From NCBI RefSeq assembly GCF_002979755.1, contig NZ_PCPP01000002.1, forward strand, positions 62,001 to 126,000: DNA of 64,000 nucleotides. Reading direction: 5' to 3'. Both the position numbers and the translations under genes were made by a program. Shown in pieces: positions 53,430 through 61,920 of this stretch (its first letter is position 1; every line of letters starts with the position of its first letter). The notes beneath the pieces are model-generated. The model made no database searches, was not told where the DNA came from, and worked only from the letters and a program-made list of their open reading frames with translations. This stretch comes from Chryseobacterium culicis. Its GTDB lineage: Bacteria; Bacteroidota; Bacteroidia; Flavobacteriales; Weeksellaceae.

Positions 53430-53972
53430 TTACCTTCTTAACTGATCTCTTACTTCCATCAAAGCAAATCCTAAAAGGTTTTCTCCGTTCCATAATAAAG
53501 GATTCTCAGCTCTGCTATCTGTTTCCAGCATTCCGATGCCCCAGATTCTGTCATAGGGACTTGCTTCTACCAGAATTTTATCTCCTGTTGACAAAAGAAA
53601 ATCTTTAAATTTCTGATTCTGAGAGAACTTCAAAAGGTTTCCTTGTGTTACCATTTCATATTTATGCTCATCCCAACGTTTCGGATCAAAGTTTTTTACT
53701 TTTCTTCCCAGAGCTTTTGCCTGGTTAGGAGTATCCGACTTTAAAATTTCCGCTTCCGTTTCAGGATCATTAAACAATCTGGCTTTTCCAGCCATCATAT
53801 AATGTTCTGCAGTCTTATAAATGATCCCGTTTTCTTCAAATCTTCCCGGAAACCATTGACTGAAACATGATTTGGTAATAATATCTTTTGCTGAATGTCC
53901 CCAGAAAAAAAGAAATTTTATCCTTTCCTTCTTCTGAAATCGTTCTGTAATATTTTGTATGGTGTATTTCAT
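53430..53972 (-). CDS. NADAR (YbiA/DUF1768) family protein
   Basis: 180 residues from the ATG giving MKYTIQNITERF; seven upstream codons are unsupported. Family motifs are FSQWFPGRF, YKTAEHYMMAGKARLF, FDPKRWDEHKYEMV, EASPYDRIWGIG and WNGENLLGFALMEVR. NADAR proteins act on ADP-ribose derivatives, and some remove ADP-ribose from guanine bases. It heads its own transcription unit with two operators and a good -33/-7 promoter. Confidence 0.92.
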   Translation of the reverse strand: MKYTIQNITERFQKKERIKFLFFWGHSAKDIITKSCFSQWFPGRFEENGIIYKTAEHYMMAGKARLFNDPETEAEILKSDTPNQAKALGRKVKNFDPKRWDEHKYEMVTQGNLLKFSQNQKFKDFLLSTGDKILVEASPYDRIWGIGMLETDSRAENPLLWNGENLLGFALMEVRDQLRR

Positions 53973-53973
53973 G

Positions 53974-53994
53974 ATTGCGTTATTTCTACACAAA
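53974..53994. promoter_or_regulatory. NrtR-type operator site S1
   Basis: 21-bp imperfect palindrome: half ATTGCGTTA at 53974-53982, half TACACAAA at 53987-53994. It ends 2 bp before the NADAR ATG and overlaps the -7 box, a position suited to repression. Confidence 0.75.
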
Positions 53995-54023
53995 TTTAAA
54001 ATATTATCAGTCTTTGCACCAAA
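53991..54023 (-). promoter_or_regulatory. Bacteroidota -33/-7 promoter of the NADAR gene
   Basis: On the minus strand a TTTG (54020-54023) and a TAAATTTG (53991-53998) are 21 bp apart, matching the TTTG/TAnnTTTG consensus. The start site falls inside operator S1, and S2 lies immediately upstream of the -33 box. Confidence 0.65.
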
Positions 54024-54027
54024 TTTA

Positions 54028-54048
54028 TTTGTGTTAATTTTACGCTAA
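54028..54048. promoter_or_regulatory. NrtR-type operator site S2
   Basis: 21-bp imperfect palindrome: half TTTGTGTTA at 54028-54036, half TACGCTAA at 54041-54048. It lies 54 bp from S1 on the other side of the promoter, so a looped or double-bound repressor could close it. Confidence 0.75.
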
Positions 54049-54146
54049 TAAATATAATTAATTGATTTACAGTGACAAAAATTTAATTTCGATAAATATG
54101 AATAGCACAAATTTTAATCACAAATGACACCAATTTGATGCGTTTC

Positions 54147-54196
54147 GGCTAAAGCCAATTGAATTGAATGATAAAAAAAACGGGCTAAAGCCCGTT
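54147..54196 (-). terminator. paired GGCTAAAGCC hairpins after the regulator gene
   Basis: A short hairpin (GGCT/AGCC, 54147-54156) and a longer one (AACGGGCT/AGCCCGTT, 54179-54196) lie past the regulator stop. The second is flanked by A and T runs and can terminate; the two share a core, like a dispersed repeat. Confidence 0.6.
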
Positions 54197-54283
54197 CCTA
54201 TTGAATATATTATAATACTTTTTGTTCTAAATATTTGTGAACATTAATGACACATTATTAGTGAAATTTGTGTTGAGATATAG

Positions 54284-54979
54284 CTATTTAATTTCAAAAT
54301 AAAAGCCCTGCTCTTCAAGCTCTTTATACTTTTCTTTATTGAAAGTAAAAAGTTTTCCGGGTCTGCCGCTGCCTTCTTTTTTCACGTTGTTGGTTTCGTT
54401 TAGCAAGCCATAGCTCATGATTTTCTTACGGAAGTTTCTTCTGTCAATTTCCTGTCCGACGATCGTTTTATAAAGATTTTCAAGATCTGAAAAGGGAAAT
54501 TCTTCATTGAGAAGATTGAAACCGATGGGTTGATATTGAATTTTTGTACGCAGTCTTTTTAAAGCAGTCTCAATGATTGTTTTATGGTCAAAAGCCACAG
54601 AAGGAAGTTTATTAATACTGAACCATTGTGCATCTTCCGCATCAGAATCTGCAAACAGTTCATGGTAAGATGGGTTTACAAGCCCCAGATATGCCACAGA
54701 AACCACTCTGTTCCTTGGATCACGACCCAGATTACCAAATGTGTAGAGTTGTTCTAAAAAATCAGGTTTTATGCCTGCTTCTTCATACAATTCTCTTTTT
54801 ACCGCATCATCTACACTTTCATCATCCAGAACAAGTCCTCCCGGTAAAGCCCAGCCTCCTTTAAAGGGTTCTATATTTCTTTTAATCAGAAGGATCTGAA
54901 GATCTTTTTTATCAAAATATCCGAAAATAACGGCGTCTACAGCCACTTTTATATCCTGTAATTTTTTTGGGGACTCCAT
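54284..54979 (-). CDS. nrtR: Nudix-winged-helix regulator, NrtR type
   Basis: 231 residues. The N-terminal Nudix domain (about 10-145) has an intact Nudix box from Gly48 to Ile70 with RELYEEAG, so hydrolase activity may remain. The C-terminal winged helix (about 150-228; RRNFRKKIMSYGLL and GRPGKLFTFNKEKY) is typical of NrtR and of the related AraR-type sensors. NrtR proteins bind ADP-ribose and release DNA. The adjoining ADP-ribose operon and a site at 54988 upstream of its own start support this reading. Confidence 0.82.
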   Translation of the reverse strand: MESPKKLQDIKVAVDAVIFGYFDKKDLQILLIKRNIEPFKGGWALPGGLVLDDESVDDAVKRELYEEAGIKPDFLEQLYTFGNLGRDPRNRVVSVAYLGLVNPSYHELFADSDAEDAQWFSINKLPSVAFDHKTIIETALKRLRTKIQYQPIGFNLLNEEFPFSDLENLYKTIVGQEIDRRNFRKKIMSYGLLNETNNVKKEGSGRPGKLFTFNKEKYKELEEQGFYFEIK

Positions 54980-54987
54980 AAAATTGA

Positions 54988-55008
54988 TTTGCGTTACGAA
55001 TACACAAA
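54988..55008. promoter_or_regulatory. NrtR-type operator site S4 (autoregulatory)
   Basis: 21-bp imperfect palindrome: half TTTGCGTTA at 54988-54996, half TACACAAA at 55001-55008, 9 bp before the regulator ATG. The outer 7 bp of each half match except for one pyrimidine swap. Confidence 0.72.
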
Positions 55009-55103
55009 GTTACGATTTATGCTCAAATTAAAAAATAATTTCGGTTATAATAAAAGTTCCTATCTTTAAGTTATTATTCTAACCATCTTAAAACTAAATT
55101 ATT

Positions 55104-55748
55104 ATGAAAAATGTATTAACAATTCTTTCTGTCGCTTTTTTATTAACAGCATGTGAGAAAGGAAAAACAACAGCTTCGAATACTACTGATAAAACAGATT
55201 CTACTGCAGCAAACGCTGAATGGAAACCTGTAGATTCCGCAACGGCTATGAAAAACTGGACGGAATATGCCACTCCCGGAGAAATGCAAAAAATGCTTGC
55301 AAAATCTGATGGGAACTGGGTCGGAGAAACTACTATGTGGATGGAAAACGGAGCAAAACCTATGGTAAGTAAATCCGAGGCTACCAATAAAATGATGTAT
55401 GGCGGGCGTTATCAAATGACTAATCACAAAGGTGACTTTATGGGAATGCCTTTTGAGGGAATGAGCATTGTAGGATATGACAATTCCAAAAAGAAGTTTG
55501 TCAGTACCTGGATAGACAATATGGGAACCGGAATTATGCATAGCGAAGGAGATTGGAATCCTTCCACAAAATCAGTCGAATTCAAAGGGAAAATGACTGA
55601 TCCTTCAAGACCCGGAAAGGATTGCGATTTCAGAGAAGTATTTACATTTGTGGATGATAATACTCAAAAACTGGAAATGTATGGTCCTGATTCCAAGACA
55701 GGAAAAGAGTACAAGACCATGGAAATAAAATATACCCGTAAGAAATAA
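55104..55748 (+). CDS. DUF1579 family lipoprotein
   Basis: 214 residues with a lipobox at Cys17 (FLLTAC) and a Thr/Ser-rich linker. The mature domain has GNWVGETTMWME, GGRYQMTNHKGDFMGMPFEGMSIVGYDN and WIDNMGTGIMHSEGDWN, matching the DUF1579 beta-barrel family. It is exported to the outer membrane; its ligand is unknown. A terminator follows. Confidence 0.88.
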   Translation: MKNVLTILSVAFLLTACEKGKTTASNTTDKTDSTAANAEWKPVDSATAMKNWTEYATPGEMQKMLAKSDGNWVGETTMWMENGAKPMVSKSEATNKMMYGGRYQMTNHKGDFMGMPFEGMSIVGYDNSKKKFVSTWIDNMGTGIMHSEGDWNPSTKSVEFKGKMTDPSRPGKDCDFREVFTFVDDNTQKLEMYGPDSKTGKEYKTMEIKYTRKK

Positions 55749-55754
55749 ATCCAT

Positions 55755-55785
55755 AAAAAAACCGCTTCGTGTGAAGCGGTTTTTT
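55755..55785. terminator. bidirectional hairpin terminator
   Basis: Arms AAAAAACCGCTTC and GAAGCGGTTTTTT with a 5-nt loop between the converging DUF1579 and lepA genes. Confidence 0.9.
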
Positions 55786-55803
55786 ATTTTTATAATGAAT
55801 TAA

Positions 55804-57600
55804 TTAATCATTCAGTTTTAATACAGCCATGAATGCCGATTGTGGTACTTCTACTCTACCAATCTGCTTCATTTTCTTTTTCCCTTCTTTCTGTTTCTCC
55901 AATAGTTTACGTTTTCTGGAGATATCTCCTCCGTAACATTTTGCAGTAACGTCTTTTCTTAAAGCTTTAATCGTTTCTCTGGCAATTACTTTCGTCCCTA
56001 ATGCAGCCTGAACAGCAATATCAAACTGCTGTCTAGGAATCAGCTCACGAAGCTTTTCACACATTCTTTTACCAATATAATAAGCGTTAGAATCGTGAAT
56101 CAATGAAGATAAAGCATCTACCATATCCCCATTGATCAGGATATCCATTTTTACAAGCTTGGAAGCTCTGAATCCGATCGGGTGATAATCAAATGATGCA
56201 TATCCTTTAGAGATTGATTTTAGTCTGTCATAGAAGTCGAATACCACCTCAGCAAGAGGCATATTGAAAATTAATTCAACTCTTTCTGATGTTAAGTAAC
56301 TTTGGTTAACAATTTCTCCTCTCTTTTCGATACATAAAGTCATAACAGCTCCCACGAAATCGGATTTTGTAATGATAGAAGCTTTGATGAAAGGCTCTTC
56401 TACTCTATCCATTGTAGAAGGATCCATCATTTCAGATGGGTTGTTGATCAAAATCGGAACTTCAGGTTCTTTTTTAGTATATCCAAAATAAGAAACGTTC
56501 GGTACCGTTGTAATCACGTTCATATTGAACTCTCTGTCAAGACGTTCCTGAACAATTTCCATGTGAAGCATTCCTAAGAATCCGCAACGGAAACCAAAAC
56601 CAAGAGCCGCAGAACTTTCCGGTTCGAAAACCAGGGAAGCATCATTCAGTCTTAGTTTTTCAAGAGAGAATCTCAGCTCTTCAAAATCCTCAGAATCAAT
56701 TGGGTAAATCCCGGCAAATACCATTGGTTTTACTTCCTCAAATCCATCGATAGGACCATCAGCAGGGTTTTCAAAAGAAGTGATTGTATCTCCTACTTTT
56801 ACCTCACGGGCATCTTTAATCCCGGAAACCAGATATCCTACATCTCCACACTGAATGGTTTTCTTTGGAACCTGCTTCAATTTCAACGTTCCTACTTCAT
56901 CAGCTCCATATTCTTTTCCGGTAGCGAAGAACTTGATCTTTTCATTTTTAGTAATACTTCCGTTCACAACTTTGAAATACGCTTCAATTCCTCTGAAAGG
57001 GTTGTAAACAGAGTCAAAGATCAAGGCCTGAAGCGGACCGTCAGGATTTCCAACCGGTGCCGGAATTCTTTCTACGATCTGCTCTAAAAGATGGTGAACA
57101 CCTTCTCCTGTTTTACCTGAAACTCTTAATACATCTTCATAATCGCATCCGATCAGATTCATGATTTCATCGGTTACTTCTTCAGGGTTGGCAGATGGAA
57201 GGTCAATTTTATTCAAAATCGGAATGATCGTCAAATCGTTTTCCAGTGCCAGGTACAGATTACTGATGGTTTGTGCCTGAATACTTTGTGCAGCATCTAC
57301 GATAAGAAGAGCTCCTTCACAGGCAGCAATAGAACGGGATACTTCATAAGAGAAGTCTACGTGTCCCGGTGTATCAATAAGGTTTAAAATATATTTTTCT
57401 CCTTTATACTCATAATCCATCTGGATGGCGTGCGACTTGATTGTAATCCCACGTTCTTTCTCCAAATCCATATCATCAAGCGTCTGAGACTGTAATTCTC
57501 TTTGGGTAACCGTATTCGTGTACTCCAATAGACGGTCTGCCAGGGTACTTTTACCATGGTCGATATGAGCGATTATGCAAAAATTTCGTATGTTTTTCAT
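55804..57600 (-). CDS. lepA: translation factor LepA (EF4)
   Basis: 598 residues, the usual length. G1 [10 protein letters not shown]2 RGITIK, G3 DTPGHVDF and G4 NKID are intact, followed by the EF-Tu-like domain II, EF-G-like domains and the LepA-specific C-terminal domain ([20 protein letters not shown]). It helps reposition or finish ribosomes during initiation or stalled elongation. A single gene. Confidence 0.97.
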   Translation of the reverse strand: MKNIRNFCIIAHIDHGKSTLADRLLEYTNTVTQRELQSQTLDDMDLEKERGITIKSHAIQMDYEYKGEKYILNLIDTPGHVDFSYEVSRSIAACEGALLIVDAAQSIQAQTISNLYLALENDLTIIPILNKIDLPSANPEEVTDEIMNLIGCDYEDVLRVSGKTGEGVHHLLEQIVERIPAPVGNPDGPLQALIFDSVYNPFRGIEAYFKVVNGSITKNEKIKFFATGKEYGADEVGTLKLKQVPKKTIQCGDVGYLVSGIKDAREVKVGDTITSFENPADGPIDGFEEVKPMVFAGIYPIDSEDFEELRFSLEKLRLNDASLVFEPESSAALGFGFRCGFLGMLHMEIVQERLDREFNMNVITTVPNVSYFGYTKKEPEVPILINNPSEMMDPSTMDRVEEPFIKASIITKSDFVGAVMTLCIEKRGEIVNQSYLTSERVELIFNMPLAEVVFDFYDRLKSISKGYASFDYHPIGFRASKLVKMDILINGDMVDALSSLIHDSNAYYIGKRMCEKLRELIPRQQFDIAVQAALGTKVIARETIKALRKDVTAKCYGGDISRKRKLLEKQKEGKKKMKQIGRVEVPQSAFMAVLKLND

Positions 57601-57725
57601 TTAAGAATCTTGTAATTTGCAAAGATAAGAAAATGCAAGAGAATTTTTCATTCTTAATTCTTTCTTTTCACTGAAACACAGATAACAATAAGAATAGAAG
57701 TTAAAATTTTCCCTTATTTCAAATA

Positions 57726-58745
57726 TTATTTCGTTTTACCAAAGTCTTCCGGTAACAAATAATTTCCTGTAAAAGGATCAAGATAAACTTTAGGACCTAA
57801 AGTATTCTTCTTCTTATTTGAGAAACTGACATCTATAACTGCTCCAATGACACCACCAACCAAACCACCTGCTCCAACACCAATGGTGACAGCACTTGTA
57901 GTGGTTTCAGGAAATAATTCTGCTTTAGTTACTTCAATAAAAACACCATTCTCATCTTTGAAAATCTCCGTATAACCGACAGGGATATTTTTGTATGCTA
58001 TCCCATTATGCACAAAAGCATAAAAATGTCTTATTCCCGTTTTATCCTCTCCTTTTACTGCCTTGGTAACAAATCCTTTATCATTAGTCTGCAAAGTAAA
58101 TCCCGGTTCAGGAGTATGAGTAAAAAAGCTGTAATAATCTTTGTACACTCCTTCTTTCAATTCGTTTGCTTTCAGAATACTAAGTTTTTCTTTTAATAAA
58201 GAAGCATAGTTAGGAAGATCATTTTCTTGAATACTAAACTCCCATGGCATTCCTTTATAAGATTCTTTAAACAGATCAGTAAGAATTAAAGTCGCTTTTC
58301 TTGCCAGGTTTTGAGCTAAATAGGGCGTTATACGTGATGAAACTGTTGTTATGGTATCTTTTCTGTCAATAAAATGATAGCCATCTTCTTTCTTAATAAA
58401 TGTGCTTGCTCTTAATTCAAGCTTTCCGATAGAATACTTTTCTTTTCTGTCTTCTGAAATTTTCAAATTTTCAAGCACAAAAACCATGTCATTATTCCCT
58501 CTTACCGGATTGTATTTATAAAACCAGTCTTGTATGTCTTTGCTGGCATTATTTTCGAAAATAATTTTCACCTCGTCCTTATGATACATGATCATTCCTA
58601 CTTCCTGATCTGCTCTCTGATCTATCACCGTAAGACTTTTAATAGAGTTTTTGCTGTCTTTAATAGATTTTGAAAGATCAATCGTTTCTGTTTTCTGTCC
58701 AAATAATACTATCGAAAATAATAAAAAGAAAAGTGTTTTTTTCAT
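57726..58745 (-). CDS. exported hypothetical protein with glycine-zipper helix
   Basis: 339 residues with a signal peptide (FFLLFSIVLFGQ). The mature part is mixed alpha/beta with no recognised domain. A hydrophobic Gly-rich segment (VTIGVGAGGLVGGVIGAVIDV, near 295-315) looks like a glycine-zipper membrane helix near the C-terminus. It follows the sigma factor operon but is separated from it by a terminator. Confidence 0.65.
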   Translation of the reverse strand: MKKTLFFLLFSIVLFGQKTETIDLSKSIKDSKNSIKSLTVIDQRADQEVGMIMYHKDEVKIIFENNASKDIQDWFYKYNPVRGNNDMVFVLENLKISEDRKEKYSIGKLELRASTFIKKEDGYHFIDRKDTITTVSSRITPYLAQNLARKATLILTDLFKESYKGMPWEFSIQENDLPNYASLLKEKLSILKANELKEGVYKDYYSFFTHTPEPGFTLQTNDKGFVTKAVKGEDKTGIRHFYAFVHNGIAYKNIPVGYTEIFKDENGVFIEVTKAELFPETTTSAVTIGVGAGGLVGGVIGAVIDVSFSNKKKNTLGPKVYLDPFTGNYLLPEDFGKTK

Positions 58746-58788
58746 AAATAAACTTTACGGTAAAAATAGGAAATTAGAGTAAAATCAA

Positions 58789-58820
58789 ACGGCTCTCACA
58801 AAAAGATCTGTGAGAGCCGT
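58789..58820 (-). terminator. hairpin terminator of the sigma factor operon
   Basis: Perfect 12-bp arms ACGGCTCTCACA and TGTGAGAGCCGT with an 8-nt loop, just past the stop at 58843. Confidence 0.85.
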
Positions 58821-58842
58821 CCAACATTAAAAAAATAAACTA

Positions 58843-59355
58843 TTATGGGTTTTGTTTAGGTCCCGAAGCATTGTTATTATTACCGTGAGGTTTTCTTTCA
58901 TCCATTTTATCCTTCATCATTTTTTCAGATTGAAACAACTTCAGAACTTTCTGACAGGGAATTACCTGCTGCATTTTATCTGCGTATTTCTTTCTGTTAT
59001 CCAATAACTTCTGACCTACTTCAAAACTTTGCTGCAATTTAGCTTTTGCTTCCTCATCCGTTAACGTTTCAGGATCAAAGTTTGAATTAAACTGGCTTTT
59101 TATCTGCTTCTGACTATCCAGATATTCGTTATATAATTGGGTAAATTCGGCTTTATCATCTGGATCAACATTCAGATTATCCATGATCATATTGTTCCTG
59201 AATTTCTTAAGGAGATCTTTTCTCTCTTCCGGAGAAAGATTATTGATGACTTCTTTCCTTTGTTTAGGATCCATCTTTTTCCAATCATAATCCGTTCTTT
59301 GGGCATTTAATCCAAAGCCGTAGATAATCAAAAACGTCAATAATATCTTTTTCAT
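58843..59355 (-). CDS. exported Spy/CpxP-like helical protein
   Basis: 170 residues with a signal peptide (LTFLIIYGFGLNAQ). The mature protein is helical with PEERKDLLKKFRNNM and FQSEKMMKDKM segments, like the sensor domains of Spy/CpxP-type chaperones. Its position after sigma and anti-sigma-like genes suggests an envelope-stress sensor role. The C-terminal tail is Asn/Gly/Pro-rich. Weak homology only. Confidence 0.7.
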   Translation of the reverse strand: MKKILLTFLIIYGFGLNAQRTDYDWKKMDPKQRKEVINNLSPEERKDLLKKFRNNMIMDNLNVDPDDKAEFTQLYNEYLDSQKQIKSQFNSNFDPETLTDEEAKAKLQQSFEVGQKLLDNRKKYADKMQQVIPCQKVLKLFQSEKMMKDKMDERKPHGNNNNASGPKQNP

Positions 59356-59361
59356 TTTCTT

Positions 59362-59904
59362 TTAATTATAAATATCCAAATAAACGTCCTGAGTCGAATT
59401 ACTTGCTAACTCTGCAATTTCAGAATTAGAAAACGAGTCCAGATATTCATTCATTCGTGTTTCTTCTTTTTTCTTTACAGTTTTCACCGGTTTTGGTGTT
59501 TCTGTTATTTTTTTTGTTTCATTTACCCTTTCCGAAGCGTAAATAGTATTATCCTTTTGATTTCCAACTGTTTGATTATTATTTTCAACAGAAGTTAAAT
59601 CCGATTTTAAAGTTTCATAAGCCAGCTCACTTTCTGTTTTTGGCTCTCCGTTATTGGCAACATACGCTGTTTTAGTGTTCAGTGTTTGTTCAGTGGAATT
59701 ATTATCTGAATTAAAAACATAAGTTGCTCCAAAAATCAAAGCCAGTGATGCCGCTGCTGCATACATCCAGTTCAGCTTAAAGACAGGTGCTTTTTTACTT
59801 GTCTTTATATCATTCATAACGCTCTCCTGAATATTTTCAAACATATTATCAGGAACTGTGTAAATGTTTTTACGCTCTAATTTTTCTATGTCGAACTCTT
59901 TCAT
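59362..59904 (-). CDS. anti-sigma-factor-like membrane protein
   Basis: 180 residues. A cytoplasmic N-terminal segment (about 1-45) precedes one membrane helix (YAAAASLALIFGATYVF, about 49-65), then a periplasmic Asn/Thr-rich linker and a short C-terminal helix. There is no zinc-binding HxxxCxxC motif, so it is an anti-sigma factor by position and topology. It lies 17 bp after the sigma factor gene. Confidence 0.7.
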   Translation of the reverse strand: MKEFDIEKLERKNIYTVPDNMFENIQESVMNDIKTSKKAPVFKLNWMYAAAASLALIFGATYVFNSDNNSTEQTLNTKTAYVANNGEPKTESELAYETLKSDLTSVENNNQTVGNQKDNTIYASERVNETKKITETPKPVKTVKKKEETRMNEYLDSFSNSEIAELASNSTQDVYLDIYN

Positions 59905-59921
59905 CTTTGTTGGGTCAAAAA

Positions 59922-60473
59922 TTATTTTTCGTAATTTTCTTTAATATAATCTTCTATTTTCTGTTTGGCATAATGATAATTTGTTTTCAAAGTCCCTACC
60001 GACATATCTACAATTTTTGATATTTCTTCATAGGGCAAATCATCATAATACCGCATCATAAATACCAGTTTCTGCTTTTCAGGCAGACTCTGTATAGCGT
60101 TCTGCAGTAAAATCTGTATTTCTTCAGCATCTCCTTCCGTATTATCTGCAACGAGATTCTGCATGTGATACTCCGGATCCTCATCAGTTTTCTGCATTTT
60201 CTTCATTTTGTTAACCTGCTGTAGTGCTTCGTTGGTAGCGATTCTGTACAACCAGGTATACAACTGGCTATCATTTTTGAACTGATGAAAATTCTGATAA
60301 GCTTTAATAAAAGTTTCCTGCAAAGTATCCTGTGCAAGATCTCCGTCCACAATAATTCTTCTTATGTGCCAGTACAATCTGCTTTGATAGGCATCCATCA
60401 AGGCACGGACACCTTTATCCTGGGTCCGTGGATTCTGCATCAACGAAATAATTTCCGCGTCCTTAATCTTCAT
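59922..60473 (-). CDS. ECF-type RNA polymerase sigma factor
   Basis: 183 residues. Region 2 reads GVRALMDAYQSRLYWHIRRIIVDGDLAQDTLQETFIKAYQNFHQFKNDSQLYTWLYRIATNEAL, and region 4 is LPEKQKLVFMMRYYDDLPYEEISKIVDMSVGTLKTNYHYAKQKI. It directs RNA polymerase to its own promoter class, likely with the anti-sigma-like gene downstream as its control. Confidence 0.95.
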   Translation of the reverse strand: MKIKDAEIISLMQNPRTQDKGVRALMDAYQSRLYWHIRRIIVDGDLAQDTLQETFIKAYQNFHQFKNDSQLYTWLYRIATNEALQQVNKMKKMQKTDEDPEYHMQNLVADNTEGDAEEIQILLQNAIQSLPEKQKLVFMMRYYDDLPYEEISKIVDMSVGTLKTNYHYAKQKIEDYIKENYEK

Positions 60474-60499
60474 AAGATGCCTTACATTGTTTTGGATTA

Positions 60500-60532
60500 C
60501 AAAAATAACTGAAAGTTAAATTAATTCTTCAA
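60500..60532 (-). promoter_or_regulatory. predicted promoter of the sigma factor gene
   Basis: On the minus strand a TATTTTTG box (60500-60507) and a TTG (60530-60532) are 22 bp apart. This fits the -7 and -33 elements of Bacteroidota sigma-70-type promoters. Confidence 0.45.
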
Positions 60533-60654
60533 TTTTCAATTAAATATTTAAAATAATATGAGACACTTACACAATAAACGTGCCTATATTGAAGCACAGG
60601 ATTTCTGAGGCCATCTTCCTTTTCCGAATCAGCTTAAAATCTTATATTTGTTAT

Positions 60655-61404
60655 ATGCAAATTGTAATCATCGGTTCCGGAAATGTTGCCTACCATATGG
60701 CAAAGGCATTTACTTTGAAAAGCATTCCCATTGCCCAGATTTTTGGCAGGAACGAAAAAGAATTAAGTAAAATTTCTGAAGAATTACACATTCCGTATTC
60801 CACAGATCATCTGGAGGAGGCAGATCTTTATATTCTCTGTGTAAGTGATCATTCTGTAGAAGAAGTTTCGAAAATCATTACCAAAAAAAATTGTCTGGTT
60901 ACCCATACATCGGGATCGCTTCCTAAAGAAGTTCTGGCTGGTGAGTACCGTAAAGCAAGCTTCTACCCTTTGCAGACCTTTTCAAAATCCAAAGAGCTGG
61001 AGTATGAAAAAATTCCTTTTTTCATAGAAGCAGAAAATGAAGAAGATCAAAAAATATTGTTTGACCTTGCCTCAAAGATTTCAGAAAAGGTAATGGAAAG
61101 CAATCACGAAAAAAGAAAATATATTCATCTGACTGCTGTTTTTGCCTGCAATTTTGTGAATCATCTCTTTTCTAGAGCTAAAGAAATTTCAGATTCCCAG
61201 GATATTCCGTTTGATTATTTCCTGCCGCTGATTGATGAAACAGTTCAGAAAATTCATGAAATTGAACCTAAGCAGGCACAAACCGGACCTGCAGTGAGAA
61301 ATGATGTAAGAATTTTACAGCTGCATGAACAGTTATTAAAAGACGAAAGTCTTGAAATTTATAAAACAATGAATCATTCTATTCAGAAAATGTATGAGTT
61401 ATAA
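60655..61404 (+). CDS. Rossmann-fold and DUF2520 domain protein
   Basis: 249 residues from the ATG giving MQIVIIGSGNVAYHMAKAF. The Rossmann motif GSGNVA is followed by a helical DUF2520 domain (about 120-245). It resembles pyrroline-5-carboxylate or ketopantoate reductases but its substrate is unknown. It overlaps the start of the next gene by 11 bp, so it opens a three-gene operon. Confidence 0.9.
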   Translation: MQIVIIGSGNVAYHMAKAFTLKSIPIAQIFGRNEKELSKISEELHIPYSTDHLEEADLYILCVSDHSVEEVSKIITKKNCLVTHTSGSLPKEVLAGEYRKASFYPLQTFSKSKELEYEKIPFFIEAENEEDQKILFDLASKISEKVMESNHEKRKYIHLTAVFACNFVNHLFSRAKEISDSQDIPFDYFLPLIDETVQKIHEIEPKQAQTGPAVRNDVRILQLHEQLLKDESLEIYKTMNHSIQKMYEL

Positions 61405-61912
61405 AGAGAAATTAAAAGATATTAAAGCATTTGTATTTGATGTTGACGGAGTTTTCACCGACGGAAGTGTTTACTTGCTTCCCGGAGGAAATATGTGCAG
61501 AGTAATGAATGTACTGGATGGATATGCAGTAGTGAAAGCATTAAAAAATAATTATCTGATCGGTGTTATCACAGGAGGAAATGATGAAATGGTAAAACAC
61601 AGGATCAATTATCTGGGTATTCAGGATTACTATCCGAAATCTCACAATAAAATGGAGGATTTTGAAGATTTTAAGAAGAAATACAATCTAAAAAATGAAG
61701 AGATTCTGACCATGGGTGATGATCTTCCGGACATTCATATCATGGAAAATTCAGCGATTGCGGCATGCCCTGAAAATGCAGTTCCTGAAGTAAAGGGAAT
61801 TTCCGATTATATTTCCCCGAAAAAAGGAGGAACCGGCGCAGTACGTGATGTGATTGAACAAGTGATGAAAGTTCAGGGGAACTGGCATGATGATAATACC
61901 CAATCTGTATAA
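61394..61912 (+). CDS. KdsC/YrbI-like HAD phosphatase
   Basis: 172 residues, capless HAD fold. Motif I is FDVDGVFTDGS, motif II VITGGND, motif IV GDDLPDIHIM. This is the subfamily of 3-deoxy-manno-octulosonate-8-phosphate phosphatase. In Flavobacteriia it usually neighbours DUF2520 and Maf as here, and the in vivo substrate may differ from KDO-8-P. 11-bp overlap with the upstream gene, 8 bp to maf. Confidence 0.9.
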   Translation: MSYKEKLKDIKAFVFDVDGVFTDGSVYLLPGGNMCRVMNVLDGYAVVKALKNNYLIGVITGGNDEMVKHRINYLGIQDYYPKSHNKMEDFEDFKKKYNLKNEEILTMGDDLPDIHIMENSAIAACPENAVPEVKGISDYISPKKGGTGAVRDVIEQVMKVQGNWHDDNTQSV

Positions 61913-61920
61913 CTACTCGC

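Larger units (their letters stand above)
53973..54283. other. regulatory region between the NADAR and regulator genes
   Basis: Holds the NADAR promoter, operators S1 and S2 and, nearer the regulator stop, the paired GGCTAAAGCC hairpins at 54147-54196. No gene seen. Confidence 0.65.
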
